From Karalla daura (taxonomy: Eukaryota > Chordata > Actinopteri > Chaetodontiformes > Leiognathidae), in the NCBI GenBank assembly GCA_029224185.1, contig CM055188.1:10060997-10124996 (forward strand): a stretch of 64,000 nt of DNA, in the 5' to 3' direction. The notes below the pieces were generated by a model that had not been told where the DNA came from, made no database searches, and saw only the letters and a list, made by a program, of their open reading frames with translations. Positions 39,489-51,946 of this stretch are shown piece after piece. The position numbers and the translations under genes were made by a program. Position 1 is the first letter of the stretch. Every line of letters begins with the position of its first letter.

Positions 39489-42400
39489 ATGAAGCTCCTG
39501 GTGTTTCTGTTGTTTCTGGGTCTTTTCTCTCCGTCTGCGGCAGGTAAGTCGTTCCTCTTTTGGCCATTGTCATGTCAGCTCCATCTGCAGGCTGATATTT
39601 GCTTTTCAAGAGGCCAAAGTGTAATTTATTAGAAAACTCCTGAGTACACGGCCATGTTTCCTGTACAACCAGCTCGGCAGTCAGTCATGCAACACTTTCA
39701 GAAACACAACTACAAGCCCAAATAACGGGATTCAAACCATAGAAATTATATGACTTATACTTTGTGAATTGTTTTACTTAAGTACATGTAAAAAGGCATT
39801 TTCAAATTATCACATCTGTCATGCATCAATATATGTAATATCTTCTTAAGCATACGTTTGGTTTGTTGGTTGTAGTTACCTTGATCAGTTTATGCCTTGT
39901 GTGCATTTTCTTAACATTTTGTTTTCATATCATTACATATCAAACTACCATTACAACTGAGTTAGAACTAAGTTTAATTAGCTCCACAGCAGCTAGGAAC
40001 AGCATGAAATTGTTGTCTGAAAACAAGTACTGTTATTCTAACAAAATGAAGCATTTTCTCACACCTTTTGTACATAACTTATTTTCTTTTTATTTAAGTT
40101 AAATTGTTGTTATAAGTATTATCTCTCTCAAAGCAAAGCCACAAATTTTACAAGATGGACCAAACCATATTAATGTACATTGTGTTAGTGGACAACAACT
40201 GATGAACAGAAAAACAAACAAAAAAACCCCGAAAACATTATTATCTTTATAAAAGAAAATCACAAGCAGTGAGCCAAACATGATGCTTTGTTTAAAGCAT
40301 GGGTAAGCGTTTACTTCCTCATCTTCACCCTGTTAACATTAGATTTTATCTGTATTTCTGCTTTATTTTTAAACTCCCTTCATTGATCTAAATTAGGAAC
40401 TTGCACTTCCTAGCCACTGGTTGTTTTGCATGTAAAAATCTGATTAAGATTAAGTAAAGATTACTTACAAATTTAAAAACCCAAAAACCAGGGTTCCCAA
40501 TCAGTCAACACTTAAGGCAAGCGTTAAGACGAATGTAAGCACCCTAACATGCTTATGGTGACACACTGAAATTATAATAGAATGGATCACTTATTGTGTT
40601 ATTGATAAGGTGCCTTGCTCCTGTGGAGGGAGCTGAACCTGAGCAAAGATGGACAATCAAGCAGGGACAAGGCAAAAGACAAGTCAGGAAAATAACCAGA
40701 TAAATGTCCTGGTAAACACACAGAAACCAAACACTGAAAAGCATAAAACAAGAAAGCAACTGTGACCGTGGGTAGGAATGGACTAATTGAATAAATCAGT
40801 TACAAACTGGGAGACTAAGTGAAAAGTACTTCACATCATCAACCTCTGGACCATTACATGTAAAACATAGGAGACAAAAAGCAAGAGAGCTCCAATACAA
40901 ACTTACAAATACTATTATGGTGTAACATTTTTATTGATGTTTATGCAGCATTCAGCCTTTTTGGAATCAGTGTTGAACTTCGTTATCAGAAAATTTAGAT
41001 TTGACTATCTAAAGTTTCACTGGTTGTGAAGAAGAATTATCTTGTTACATCCTGTATCTAATCACTGAGACAAATCTTTTACATATTCACATGAGATGTG
41101 CAACAAAATGTATTGTGCAGCAGCCTCTAACATATTTTTATTCAAATATATTTTTTCCCCATTATAGATTATAAAGTTTTTGCATTTACTTAAAAAATTA
41201 CAAGTTATGGAGTAAAATAGAATAATAAAATGTGAGCCCTCTCTTTGGCTTTTCAGATCATGCAGCTGATGAAAGCAGCTATTTCATGTATGCTGACTTC
41301 TGGTGTGCCTGGCACTCTCAAGAGCCATTGCAGGTGGAGTATCTGGTGGATTGGTATTTCAACAGAGAGTTTGTGATGCAGTACAACAGCACCATTGGGA
41401 ACTGGACGGGCCACACCCGAGCTGGCTTAATCACTGCTGCTCTGTTCAATGAGGACAAGTACGACGTTCAACAGAGGATAACAGAGAGGGAGCTGATTTG
41501 TGTCAACAATGCTGATGTATCATTTAAGATATCGGAAGAAAACAAGGGTGAATATTTTTTACTTTATTTTACTTTACTTTTATTTCACTGAGTGAGACAA
41601 TTGAGAACCAGTTCTCATTTACAAAGACAACCTGACCAAAAACAGCATGTGAGGCAATATCTGAGCAGTGGGTATATCATCTACATTTACAAAAATGGAG
41701 ATGAATTCAGTCTAGCCTAGTTTAGCAGTCAAACTAGATACAACAGGAAATAACTAATTTAGAAATATACTTCTTCCACAACATCCAGAGACATAATTCA
41801 TTCACTGTAGATGTTACAGAAACAGAGCTATAAGCCACCATTTTGCTAGGTAAAAGAAGATGTGCACTATTTCTGACCGAGTAGTTAATCGGGTGGTTGA
41901 ACAAGTAGATTGCAGAGATTATAGTTGCAGTCATGACTTCAGGGATATACACCAGTGACATATTTTGTGATTATGCAACACGTTCTCAGTAAGCATTCTT
42001 GCTTTCAGCTGAACCCAACGTCACCCTTGTCGAGATCACCAGCACAGGTCGTGGTATAATGCTGGCGTGCAGTGCTTACGACTTTTACCCCAAAGACATC
42101 AGGATGTCGTGGTACCGGAACGGACAGGAAGTGACCACAGGCGTGAGCTTCAGCGGTGCATTAACAAATGGAGATTGGAGTTATCAGGCTCACACTTACT
42201 TGGAGCTTGTCCCAGGCCAGCCGGACGCTGGGATCAGATGTGTTGTGGAGCACCCCACCCTCAGAAAACCAATGATTTACGACTGGGGTAAGATGCTAGA
42301 TTACAGGCTGGGTTAACTCAATTAATCGATGTAGTACTGAAATATATGTTAAACAGACATGTGACATCTCTTTTCATTTTGCTGCAGATGCGTCTTTCCC

Positions 42401-42527
42401 TCAGTCAGACCGAAACTACCTGATTGGTGGGGTCTCCGCCTTGCTGTTGGGGGCGGTGTTTCTGTCTGTGGGACTGATCAAATACAGGAGGAGGACCTGT
42501 GATCCAGAGTTTTCAAATCCTTTATAA
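39489..42527 (+). CDS. MHC class II beta-chain-like protein, probably non-classical, four exons
   Basis: Exons 39489-39543, 41257-41547, 42009-42287 and 42388-42527 join in phase 1 to about 254 aa. Class II beta chains pair with an alpha chain to present peptides to CD4 T cells. Visible: signal peptide MKLLVFLLFLGLFSPSAA; a beta-1 domain with its cysteine pair (FWCAW and LICVNN) and two N-glycosylation sequons (NST, NWT); an Ig-type beta-2 domain with LACSAYDFYPK and GIRCVVEH; and a final exon with acidic linker, one membrane helix, KYRRR stop-transfer and a short tail. The peptide-anchoring Trp61 and His81 of classical chains appear as Phe and Asn, while Asn82 is kept. Beta-2 lies in one exon. 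No alpha-chain gene is seen nearby. This points to a non-classical teleost lineage; which one (DB or DE type) is not settled here. Confidence 0.9.
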
Positions 42528-42555
42528 TATAATCACACACACACACAAACATACC

Positions 42556-42556
<1 letters not shown>

Positions 42557-42636
<80 letters not shown>

Positions 42637-42640
42637 ATCC

Positions 42641-42676
<36 letters not shown>

Positions 42677-42720
42677 ATCTATATATGTATAGATAGATAG
42701 ATATACTGTTTATAGAGAGA
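42557..42720. repeat. (AT)n/(GT)n compound microsatellite behind the MHC gene
   Basis: About 60 bases of AT, then alternating GT and AT blocks, then GATA/GAGA. It lies 30 bases past the MHC stop codon and so is probably in the 3' UTR. Confidence 0.95.
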
Positions 42721-42905
42721 TTACAGAGAGAGATAGAGCATATGTGTGTGCGTGTGTGTGTTTATCTGAAGCACATTTGAATTGTACACCTCAAAGTCAT
42801 GTCCTCTTGGCATGTGTATCTACTAGTGAAACAAGCTTAGCATTTTCTTCAAAGATGTTCTCAAAAATTCTAGACAGCCCCAAATTATGTTGCAAAGCGG
42901 CAGGA

Positions 42906-42939
42906 GTTACAGAACCTGAGTGTGCTCAGGTTCTGTAAC
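42906..42939. other. perfect 15-bp inverted repeat with 4-nt loop
   Basis: Arms 42906-42920 (GTTACAGAACCTGAG) and 42925-42939 are exact reverse complements around the loop TGTG. It lies between the MHC gene and cimip1. Pairing does not continue beyond the arms, so a microRNA hairpin is unlikely. Confidence 0.85.
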
Positions 42940-43250
42940 CTGTGCTCTTCAGACTCTCCATGTCCACACTTAATCCTTGACACACCGTGTTTTTTTTCTT
43001 TTAATTTAGACATTCAGGATGTACTTTAATTACAGCTGTTAATGTTTTCTTTGGGTCCAAAGGGATACTTGATAATTGAATCAATCTGTTGGCAGTTGAG
43101 AAGTTGAATGGGGACAAAAGTCATTGATCATCTGGGGACCGACTTAACTTTTCTTCCTCATTTCATGACCACCCATTGGTTTCAGTTTGTCCTTTGCTGT
43201 CCACCAACCTGTCTGAACATATATCGACCCTTGTGTGATCCCATCCAGCC

Positions 43251-43264
43251 GTCTCCATGGCAAC
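43251..43264 (+). promoter_or_regulatory. cimip1: RFX X-box upstream of cimip1 (proximal copy 1)
   Basis: GTCTCCATGGCAAC fits the X-box consensus RYYNYYATRRNRAC at every position. RFX factors acting through X-boxes drive ciliary genes. It lies 222 bases upstream of the cimip1 ATG, the usual distance. Confidence 0.7.
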
Positions 43265-43313
43265 GCGCACAGCTCAAAGCGAATAGATACAGGCCTATGT
43301 GTCAGAGAACTTT

Positions 43314-43327
43314 GTCTCCATGACGAC
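43314..43327 (+). promoter_or_regulatory. cimip1: RFX X-box upstream of cimip1 (proximal copy 2)
   Basis: GTCTCCATGACGAC also fits RYYNYYATRRNRAC at every position, 63 bases after the first box in the same orientation and 159 bases before the ATG. Confidence 0.6.
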
Positions 43328-43405
43328 AGTAAACAGGTCTGTCAGTGTGACTTACACACAGGTGAAACATTATCTGGGCACAGGGAAAGACGCCACACAT
43401 GCCAT

Positions 43406-43407
<2 letters not shown>

Positions 43408-43434
<27 letters not shown>
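43408..43434. repeat. (CA)n microsatellite in the cimip1 promoter/5' UTR
   Basis: About 26 bases of CA, about 40 bases before the cimip1 start codon. Confidence 0.9.
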
Positions 43435-43437
<3 letters not shown>

Positions 43438-43472
43438 TGCACAATTAGAGACACACAGACAGGTCAGGACAG

Positions 43473-44889
<1,417 letters not shown>

Positions 44890-44969
44890 TTGGGTCATCA
44901 CTTCATCTGCCTATTCCAGTGCAGATATGACTGATTACCTAGTGGAGTGAGCCACCACCAGGACACAGT

Positions 44970-44975
44970 AATAAA
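44970..44975 (+). terminator. cimip1: probable cimip1 poly(A) signal
   Basis: AATAAA 81 bases past the stop codon; a short 3' UTR suits the compact gene. Confidence 0.6.
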
Positions 44976-45501
44976 CACACAGTTAAGACTGAATATACTT
45001 CAGAGAGTGTTCTGTTTAATGTTTGAAGTTTTCATTTGAGGCGTTCCGCTCTCTAGTTTCATAAGAATTATTTTTAGTTACTTGCAAATGTGCAAAACAC
45101 TGGCAGTGGAATGTATTGCAACTGTACAAAAGGTAGTTTCAAAAACTAGGAGGGAAATAAAATGTGAATATGAAAGCAAGCATAAATCTGTACATTACTA
45201 TCAACTGTTATCTACATTCATTATTATCAGTCTCCATCTATATACATTGTAATCATTTGTAACCTATATGTATAATTACTACGTACATTAATTATGTTAC
45301 TGGCTTTGTACACAGTGGGGTTTTGGGGGTCTGCCGATGCCAAGGCAGGCAGAAAGAGGCTTCAGGGGTAATCAAAGCAGCACAGAAGACTGGGTATGTT
45401 CGCTCATAAATGTGTGTCACGGTGTTTGTATACCATTTACCTGGTCTCGTTACTTGCTCTTCAATCTCTCTTGCTCCTGCTCCACTCCCACCTCGGCTCC
45501 A

Positions 45502-45552
<51 letters not shown>
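45502..45552. repeat. (CA)n microsatellite
   Basis: About 50 bases of pure CA. Confidence 0.97.
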
Positions 45553-45553
<1 letters not shown>

Positions 45554-45788
45554 GGCCCACCTTCCTCCTACCGAACCGCATGATTGACTGACTTCTCAGC
45601 CACTTAATGTTAACACATAAATGGGGAAAACAGTACTCCAGACTGGGCCATAAAGAACAATCCCGCAGTCTCCGCCGCTCCCACGAGATAGGGGTGGCCC
45701 ACCCCCGTGCCTCACAACCCCACAAAGCCCTTAAAAATTTATAAATTTATTTATTAGGAGCCCACTTTGGTGAGTCCGTAGCGAGGGA

Positions 45789-45944
45789 CGTTCAGGTACC
45801 ACAGGAAACATGAGTGGCGTTCAGGTACCATAGGAAATACGATAATCTAACGACCACAGTAGTGAATATAAAGACATTTAGTGATGATACAGGTTTCCAA
45901 TGAAAACGGATGATACAGGTTTCCATAGATGATACAGGTTTCAA
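45789..45944. repeat. cluster of short direct repeats
   Basis: CGTTCAGGTACCAYAGGAAA occurs at 45789-45808 and 45818-45837, and GATGATACAGGTTTCCA occurs at 45883-45899, 45909-45925 and (last CCA as CAA) 45928-45944. Unit spacing is 17-29 bases. Function is unknown; it may be part of a mobile element. Confidence 0.8.
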
Positions 45945-46403
45945 ATGACTATTCTTGAATCAAAGAGCATAAAATAGATTGTGTGCATTTCCTCTTTCTA
46001 GAGTTAAGATTCATTCTTATTTAGGTATATTCCTTAAGTTTTGTAGAAGTATTAGTAATTAGGGTATAGTGCCCTTAAGGTGATGTCATAAAGTAATCAA
46101 TATAATCAGTCAATTCAATCAAAAATCTACGAATATCACTATCAATAATTATCTATATTGTGGAACAGTATTATCCGTGACTGTGTAAATAGCATTATCA
46201 ATTATATATATTCATAAATCTACATTATTACCACAAATAAGGCTCATCGATTATCATCAATTTATTCTATGATGTACTCAGAATGTATTAGATATACAAC
46301 TCTTATTCACCCCTGCGTCATTCCTCTAACACCCAATTGTTATTTACCTTTTGACATTTTTTCCGTACTGCTCCTTTAAAACTTCCCCTAAATGTCTCGC
46401 GCA

Positions 46404-46437
46404 TGAGTCACGTAACAGCGGTGACGTATGACATCAC
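46404..46437 (+). promoter_or_regulatory. chmp4b: chmp4b promoter CRE/AP-1-like cluster
   Basis: TGAGTCACGTAAC and GTGACGTATGACATCAC lie about 185-215 bases before the ATG in otherwise unique sequence. These resemble AP-1 and ATF/CREB half-sites of housekeeping promoters. There is no TATA box. Confidence 0.4.
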
Positions 46438-46618
46438 GAGGACTCTGTGGAGAAACGGAAGGAGGGACAACAACAACGGCAGCTCCGCCACCGTCGGTGA
46501 CCACAGTTGCCTGGGAAGACAACGAAGCTCACTTTGCGGTTAATTATTCGGTATCAGAGAGTCCAGTTAGCTTTGTTTTCGGTAAATATAACCGCCGTTG
46601 TTTAAATCCACCAACAAA

Positions 46619-49600
46619 ATGTCGGTAATCGCAAAGTTGTTCGGCGGTGGGGGTAAGAATGCCAAAGCGCCGACACCCCAAGAGGGGATCCAGCGACTGA
46701 GAGAGACCGAGGAGATGTTGACCAAGAAACAGGAGTTTCTGGAGAAAAAGATCGAGCAGGAGCTCATGACAGCGAAGAAGTACGGGGTTAAAAACAAGCG
46801 AGGTGAGGACTGAAACCAAAAATAAGATACCTAGTCCCTAATAAGTGCGTTTGTTTGAGTCGTGTTGGTCTGGTGTTAGCATGCAGGCTAACATGGAGGA
46901 GGAAAAGGAAAGTTGGCAGATGACAGAAACAGGTCTGTCCACACAGACTCACCGACAGACTCCATCTTTAAATGCCTTTTTTTATTGTCCAATTGTCGCT
47001 AATCAACCGTCTAAATGATTTAATGTGCTGTTGACCAAAACCTTTCACTGTCTTTTCACCGTCGGCCGCAACACACTGCAGCTGATGGAAAACACGGACG
47101 TTAATTGAGTGCAAAGTTTCCTATCGACAAGGCCAGCTGTGTGGGATAGCTACAAGGAAGTAAGCCTTTGAGGTAACGTGTAAAACAGGGGAAGGGCGTC
47201 GTGCAGGTGGTGTAATCAGGTTATCATACTTTTAGCTCTTTCCCACCCAGATAGATAAAAACTTTATTGATCCTGTAAGAAAGCGAAATACAAGTGGAAG
47301 TAACTCGGAGGCAGACTAGGTTGGTGTAAGGTAAGTGTCAGTGCTGGACTCAGGTGAGCCATGTCAGGCAGAAAGGGTCTTTAAAAAACATTTAGCAGTA
47401 AGCTCACTTCACTTTTATCTGAATTTCGCCCCTATTTAGTATTTCTACTCCCTCGACAGATCTCCCATAACTGGCAATCTGGCTTTATTTGATTAGGGGT
47501 GTGTCGTGGTGACATACTTCCTAGCCACAGTTATTGTCCTTTCCACCTCGTCTTCAAACTGAAGTCCAAAAGATAATTACCTCTGTGACGCAGTATTTTA
47601 TCTTTTGATCAGTCCAGAATAAGAGTCCTTCATAAGAGTCACATTTTACAGTTTTAAACATAGGACTGCAGTTATGTTTTACATGATACATTTTTTAAAA
47701 TTGTCATCATTTTGTAATTTATTACCGGATGACGGCAGTGAAGACATCTGCAAGTCGTCTTTTTTTAGACCAAGACAGTTTTGTTTGTGAATAGAAGGGT
47801 TATTGGATCTTACTCTATCTCCAAATAAGCATCTGAAGAAAAAGACCTCATAGTTCTTGATTACCATTCTCTTTAAGAATAAAAAAAAACATGTAGAGAG
47901 AAATGTATATTAATTTCAACTTAACTTTCATCTAAAGACAGAGTTCATGTGACCTATCAGTCACTCATCGCTATCAGCAAAATGCCTTGATTATGATCAT
48001 GTTTCCAAATGCCCTTTGAAACTTCTCATTGTTTGTCAAGACTTTAAAACCGCCGGCATATCTTTGATGTGCCTATATGTTAACTAGTCAAAAGATTTAT
48101 CAGTTGAAGCTCTAAAAGTCAGATCATCAACTTCATGTCCTCTGAGCCTTGAAGTTGTCTTAAATTGCCATCATAATGTGTTCCTCGTGATCAGCACTAG
48201 TAAATAAAATAGTGTCTTAAATGTGATTAAACATATTCAAACACAATGGTCAACTTCTGCTGTGGTACAAATGACCACTAGTGGTCTAATTAGATGACTT
48301 TAACTACTGAAATCCCCAACAAATCAAGACTGAGTTTTGGGTTCAAAACTGAATTGAGTTGAGCTGTCAAGAACAGTAAATTAGATAAACTAAAGATAGA
48401 AATAATGGTATCCACTACCTTGCACATGCACAAAGCCAGATGTTTGCTGTTTGTCAGAAATGATCTTTACTTGATTTACAGCATCATTTACAGCCCATGT
48501 TTGTAATGAGATTTGATCCAAATGCAGACAGAAATGAGGATGACTGACAATACCAGATGTAAATCCTTGCTGGTAATCTGACTTCAAGTGAATACCACAT
48601 TATCACATTACAACTGGAAGCACAATCATTTTGTGAGTTCTTTATAATGTTAAAGCTTGTTAATTTCCCTAAAAATCTCTGATTCTCATTAGTTTCTCAT
48701 TCAAATTCTTGTTAGCTGTTTGATTGTTTTGGGAAAAGGACACTATGTACACTGGCACTCGGCCACTGCATGCTGGGAGAGGCTCCGACCCCTTATAATT
48801 GTGAATGTAATAATGGATATAACTAGACAATAGATATATAGTCAATCAGAGCCAGCACATACTTGGCTTCTAAACAAACCAGAGATTGCTTCGTTAAAAT
48901 CAGACTGAAAGTCACTTCTGTAAAGATGCTTCAATGCTACTTACAGTGGTACCAAGCAAGGGTCATATTTTTGACCTTGTGAAACTTCTGGTCTGTTTGC
49001 AACCGTCCAACCCACATAATTTGATAGGAAATTGTGTGAAGCTGGATAACTATATTATTAGTCTAGGAATAGTCCTGGGTGCTGCCATAATCTGATGTTC
49101 CTTCCTGGCCCCTGCTGGATCAGACCAACTGCACACACTACACAGATCACAGGTCTGTGACTGTGTGTGTATTATGACATATTTATCATATTTTGATCAC
49201 ATGGAAGATTTCAAAAGAGCCAAATAGCAAAAGCTGTGGAAGATGTGTTTTGAGGTATGTATTTATTTTTCATCTGTCTTTATTGTTGACACAACTCTAA
49301 AAGCAGCAATAATGGATAATCATGAATAAGGAATAATGTTCCCCATCCTTCCTTAGCATGTTGATGAGCTAAATTAACACTACTAGTACACATGTACTGT
49401 AGTAGAGGTGAAGTTGCAGACCTGTTAAAAACTTTACCTGAAGAGGGCGCTAGCTGAGAACCAAAGATTGAAATTCAGGCTCACTGTTGAGCTACTGGGG
49501 AGGTGTTTCACTGAACAAACTCCAGACAACTGTCCATTTTTTTAGCTGTTTAATTCTTTGTGTGATGAAGCTAATTACATTTACCCTTAGTAATCCAGCA

Positions 49601-51946
49601 GAGGGTTTTATCCAAATAACTTGCATGGAAGTAAAGAATCTGTTTCCTCTAACTGTGGACTACTGACTTGTATCATAATTGTATTACTAAATCTTTATTT
49701 GTCAGAAACAGAGAACACAACTGCATTACCCTCACTGTGGTCAACACATACAAGTTCCTTGTTGATTTTATATTTTTTATTCTATATGACATTAACATCT
49801 TCTGAAAGCTAAACCTTATATAACTTGAATCCTGACCTTTAATCCCAATGCTGAAATGAAGCCACACAGACATCGGCACACATGCTTACCTCACCTTGCA
49901 CACACACAAACCTGTTACTCCTCATGTGTGACTCAGCACATTTATGTCATTGCTCTGTGAGATCACAGGTGATTTTCAGTGTCAACACCACAGGGGAAGT
50001 CTGTGTTCTGGTTTCAGTAACTAACTGCTTGTGCCATGTTGTTATCTGCCCAACACATTTCAAATTATCAAATTATTTGGTTTAATCCAAGTCTAATTTT
50101 ATAACGTAAAATCTCACAATGGTTGTCTATTTACAACTGAGTTGACTATACAACTCAGCGGCTTATGACTATCAACCACTTATGGTGGCTTTTGAAATAG
50201 AAAAAAGGTAACAGGGCTGAACTCATCAATTTTCCTAAGCTATCGACAACCTGTCCAGGCTGTTAAAAGTCTGAACACAATGTGCGACCAATGTGCGACC
50301 CTTTGATCACTATCCAGTTATAGAAGCGTCATGTTTTTTTTGTCAGAATAATTTGTGACAAAGCAAAGCACCTATTGCCTACTAATTATTTCAGTAATGA
50401 TTAAACAAATCATCCCTTCAGTTGTGTTAGTCATGCCATACTAACTTAAGGGTTACCAGGATTACTTCTTTTAGAGATGAGAACAGACCTCTGTTAATTT
50501 GATGAGTTGAGGTTTTGTTCCAGGTAGAAATAATGAGAATGACCAACCTTAAAACAGACAGACCGAAGCAAACTGCATCTGCAGGCAGAGATTTGGCTCA
50601 GACAGGGCTTTATCAGATTAGAGAGTCCTGCTCCATTAGGACAAACACTGCCAACTGTTCACTGCAGCTTTCCTCACGGCAGCCGAACTCCTGCTGCTTG
50701 TGGCCTGTCCATCCAGCAGTCACATAAACAGTGCTGCCTGAAACACCAACCCAGTATCTGATGTAGAGCATGCATTTGACCCAAGGCACTCATACATTAC
50801 ATAAAAAGTGTGCATAACTGTCGGCTGAACTCACTTTCTCTCCTCCTTTTTGTCTGTGCAGCGGCTATACAAGCTTTGAAGAGGAAGAAACGCTATGAGA
50901 AACAGCTCACCCAGATCGATGGGACTCTTTCTACCATTGAGTTCCAGAGGGAGGCTTTGGAGAATGCCAACACTAACACAGAAGTGCTCAAGACTCTCGG
51001 TTTTGCTGCCAAGGCAATGAAGATGGCTCATGCAGATATGTAAGAGAGAGTGTCAGAAATGACAACAGCAAATGTTTTTGTTGGTGTTGGCTGTTGTTAT
51101 TACAAGTTTTTAAGTTTCCATATGTAGGAAGGGAAGATGCGAAACATGTACAAACTGAATAATTTCTCCAGTTGTTCACAGCTTGGGGTGTTTTTCTCTT
51201 GCAATTTCATTGTTGTGCCAGCATTTTCTGTAATTCTTTGTTTTCCTTTGCAAGGTGACTCATAGCCGTAAATAGTCAATGACCCACTAAATTTGTTTTA
51301 TATGTCCTCTCTCCCTCTTCTCTATCTCCTGACTATGACAGGGACATTGATAAAGTAGATGATCTGATGGCGGAGGTCACAGAGCAACACGAAGTGGCCC
51401 AAGAAATCTCTGATGTGATTTCCAGACCAGTGGGGCTAGGAGATGACATCGATGAGGTGAGAGCAACAACGGGGAACAAATTTAGTTCTTCAGCCATAGT
51501 TGCAGTTAAAATTGTCTCAGTGCCCTTGAATTATCAGTGGCAATATAGCTGAGAAAATAAAGCCTTGATTGTGGAATAAATTAGCCTTGGATAGATTCGA
51601 TGTCTCTGTTGTGCATTTACGCACGTAATTGCTCTGATTGTTAATTATACGAGTGTGCTTGTGTGCAGGATGAGCTTTTGGCCGAGCTGGAAGAGATGGA
51701 ACAGGAAGAGTTATCCAAAACTCTCCTGGATATCGAAGGAACAGATGTTTCTCTACCCAGCGTACCATCTTCATCACTACCAGGTAACATGTTTCACCAG
51801 TTGTCAATGTGCAGCATCCGTTTGTGCTGCTAAAGAACACCCAACAAAATAATTACATTTTATGTGGTACTCTTGTTCCTGTAGCAGCCAAGAAGAAGGA
51901 GGAAGAAGACGATGACATGGCAGCACTTGAGGCCTGGGCAAACTGA
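46619..51946 (+). CDS. chmp4b: charged multivesicular body protein 4B (ESCRT-III), five coding exons
   Basis: Exons 46619-46802, 50862-51039, 51342-51456, 51669-51783 and 51885-51946 join in frame to 217 aa; human CHMP4B has 224. It is the main filament-forming ESCRT-III subunit (yeast Snf7), acting on endosomes, the midbody and the nuclear envelope in membrane scission. Visible: an amphipathic N-terminus MSVIAKLFGGGGK; a long basic helical hairpin (RLRETEEMLTKKQEFLEKKI, ALKRKKRYEKQL); the highly conserved TLSTIEFQREALENANTNTE; acidic helices DELLAELEEMEQEEL; the SLPSVPSSSLP region, where VPS4 binds; and a C-terminal EEEDDDMAALEAWAN. The end matches the ALIX-binding helix of the family, but it stops after WAN, whereas human ends WAGSM. 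Teleosts have two chmp4b copies; which one this is was not determined. Start chosen by the conserved MSV N-terminus. Confidence 0.96.
47250..47290 (-). repeat. retroelement 3' tail in chmp4b intron 1
   Basis: AGATAGATAAAAACTTTATT followed by GATCCTG is the reverse complement of the usual fish LINE tail (GGATCAATAAAG plus simple repeat). No coding part remains. Confidence 0.5.

Larger units (their letters stand above)
44976..46400. other. intergenic region between cimip1 and chmp4b
   Basis: No gene recognised. It holds (CA)n at 45,502-45,552 and a set of short direct repeats at 45,789-45,944; the last 100 bases before chmp4b form its probable promoter. Confidence 0.55.

Noticed and set aside
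42906..42939. microRNA precursor
   Set aside because: Stem only 15 bp with a 4-nt loop and no extended pairing; too short for Drosha/Dicer substrates.
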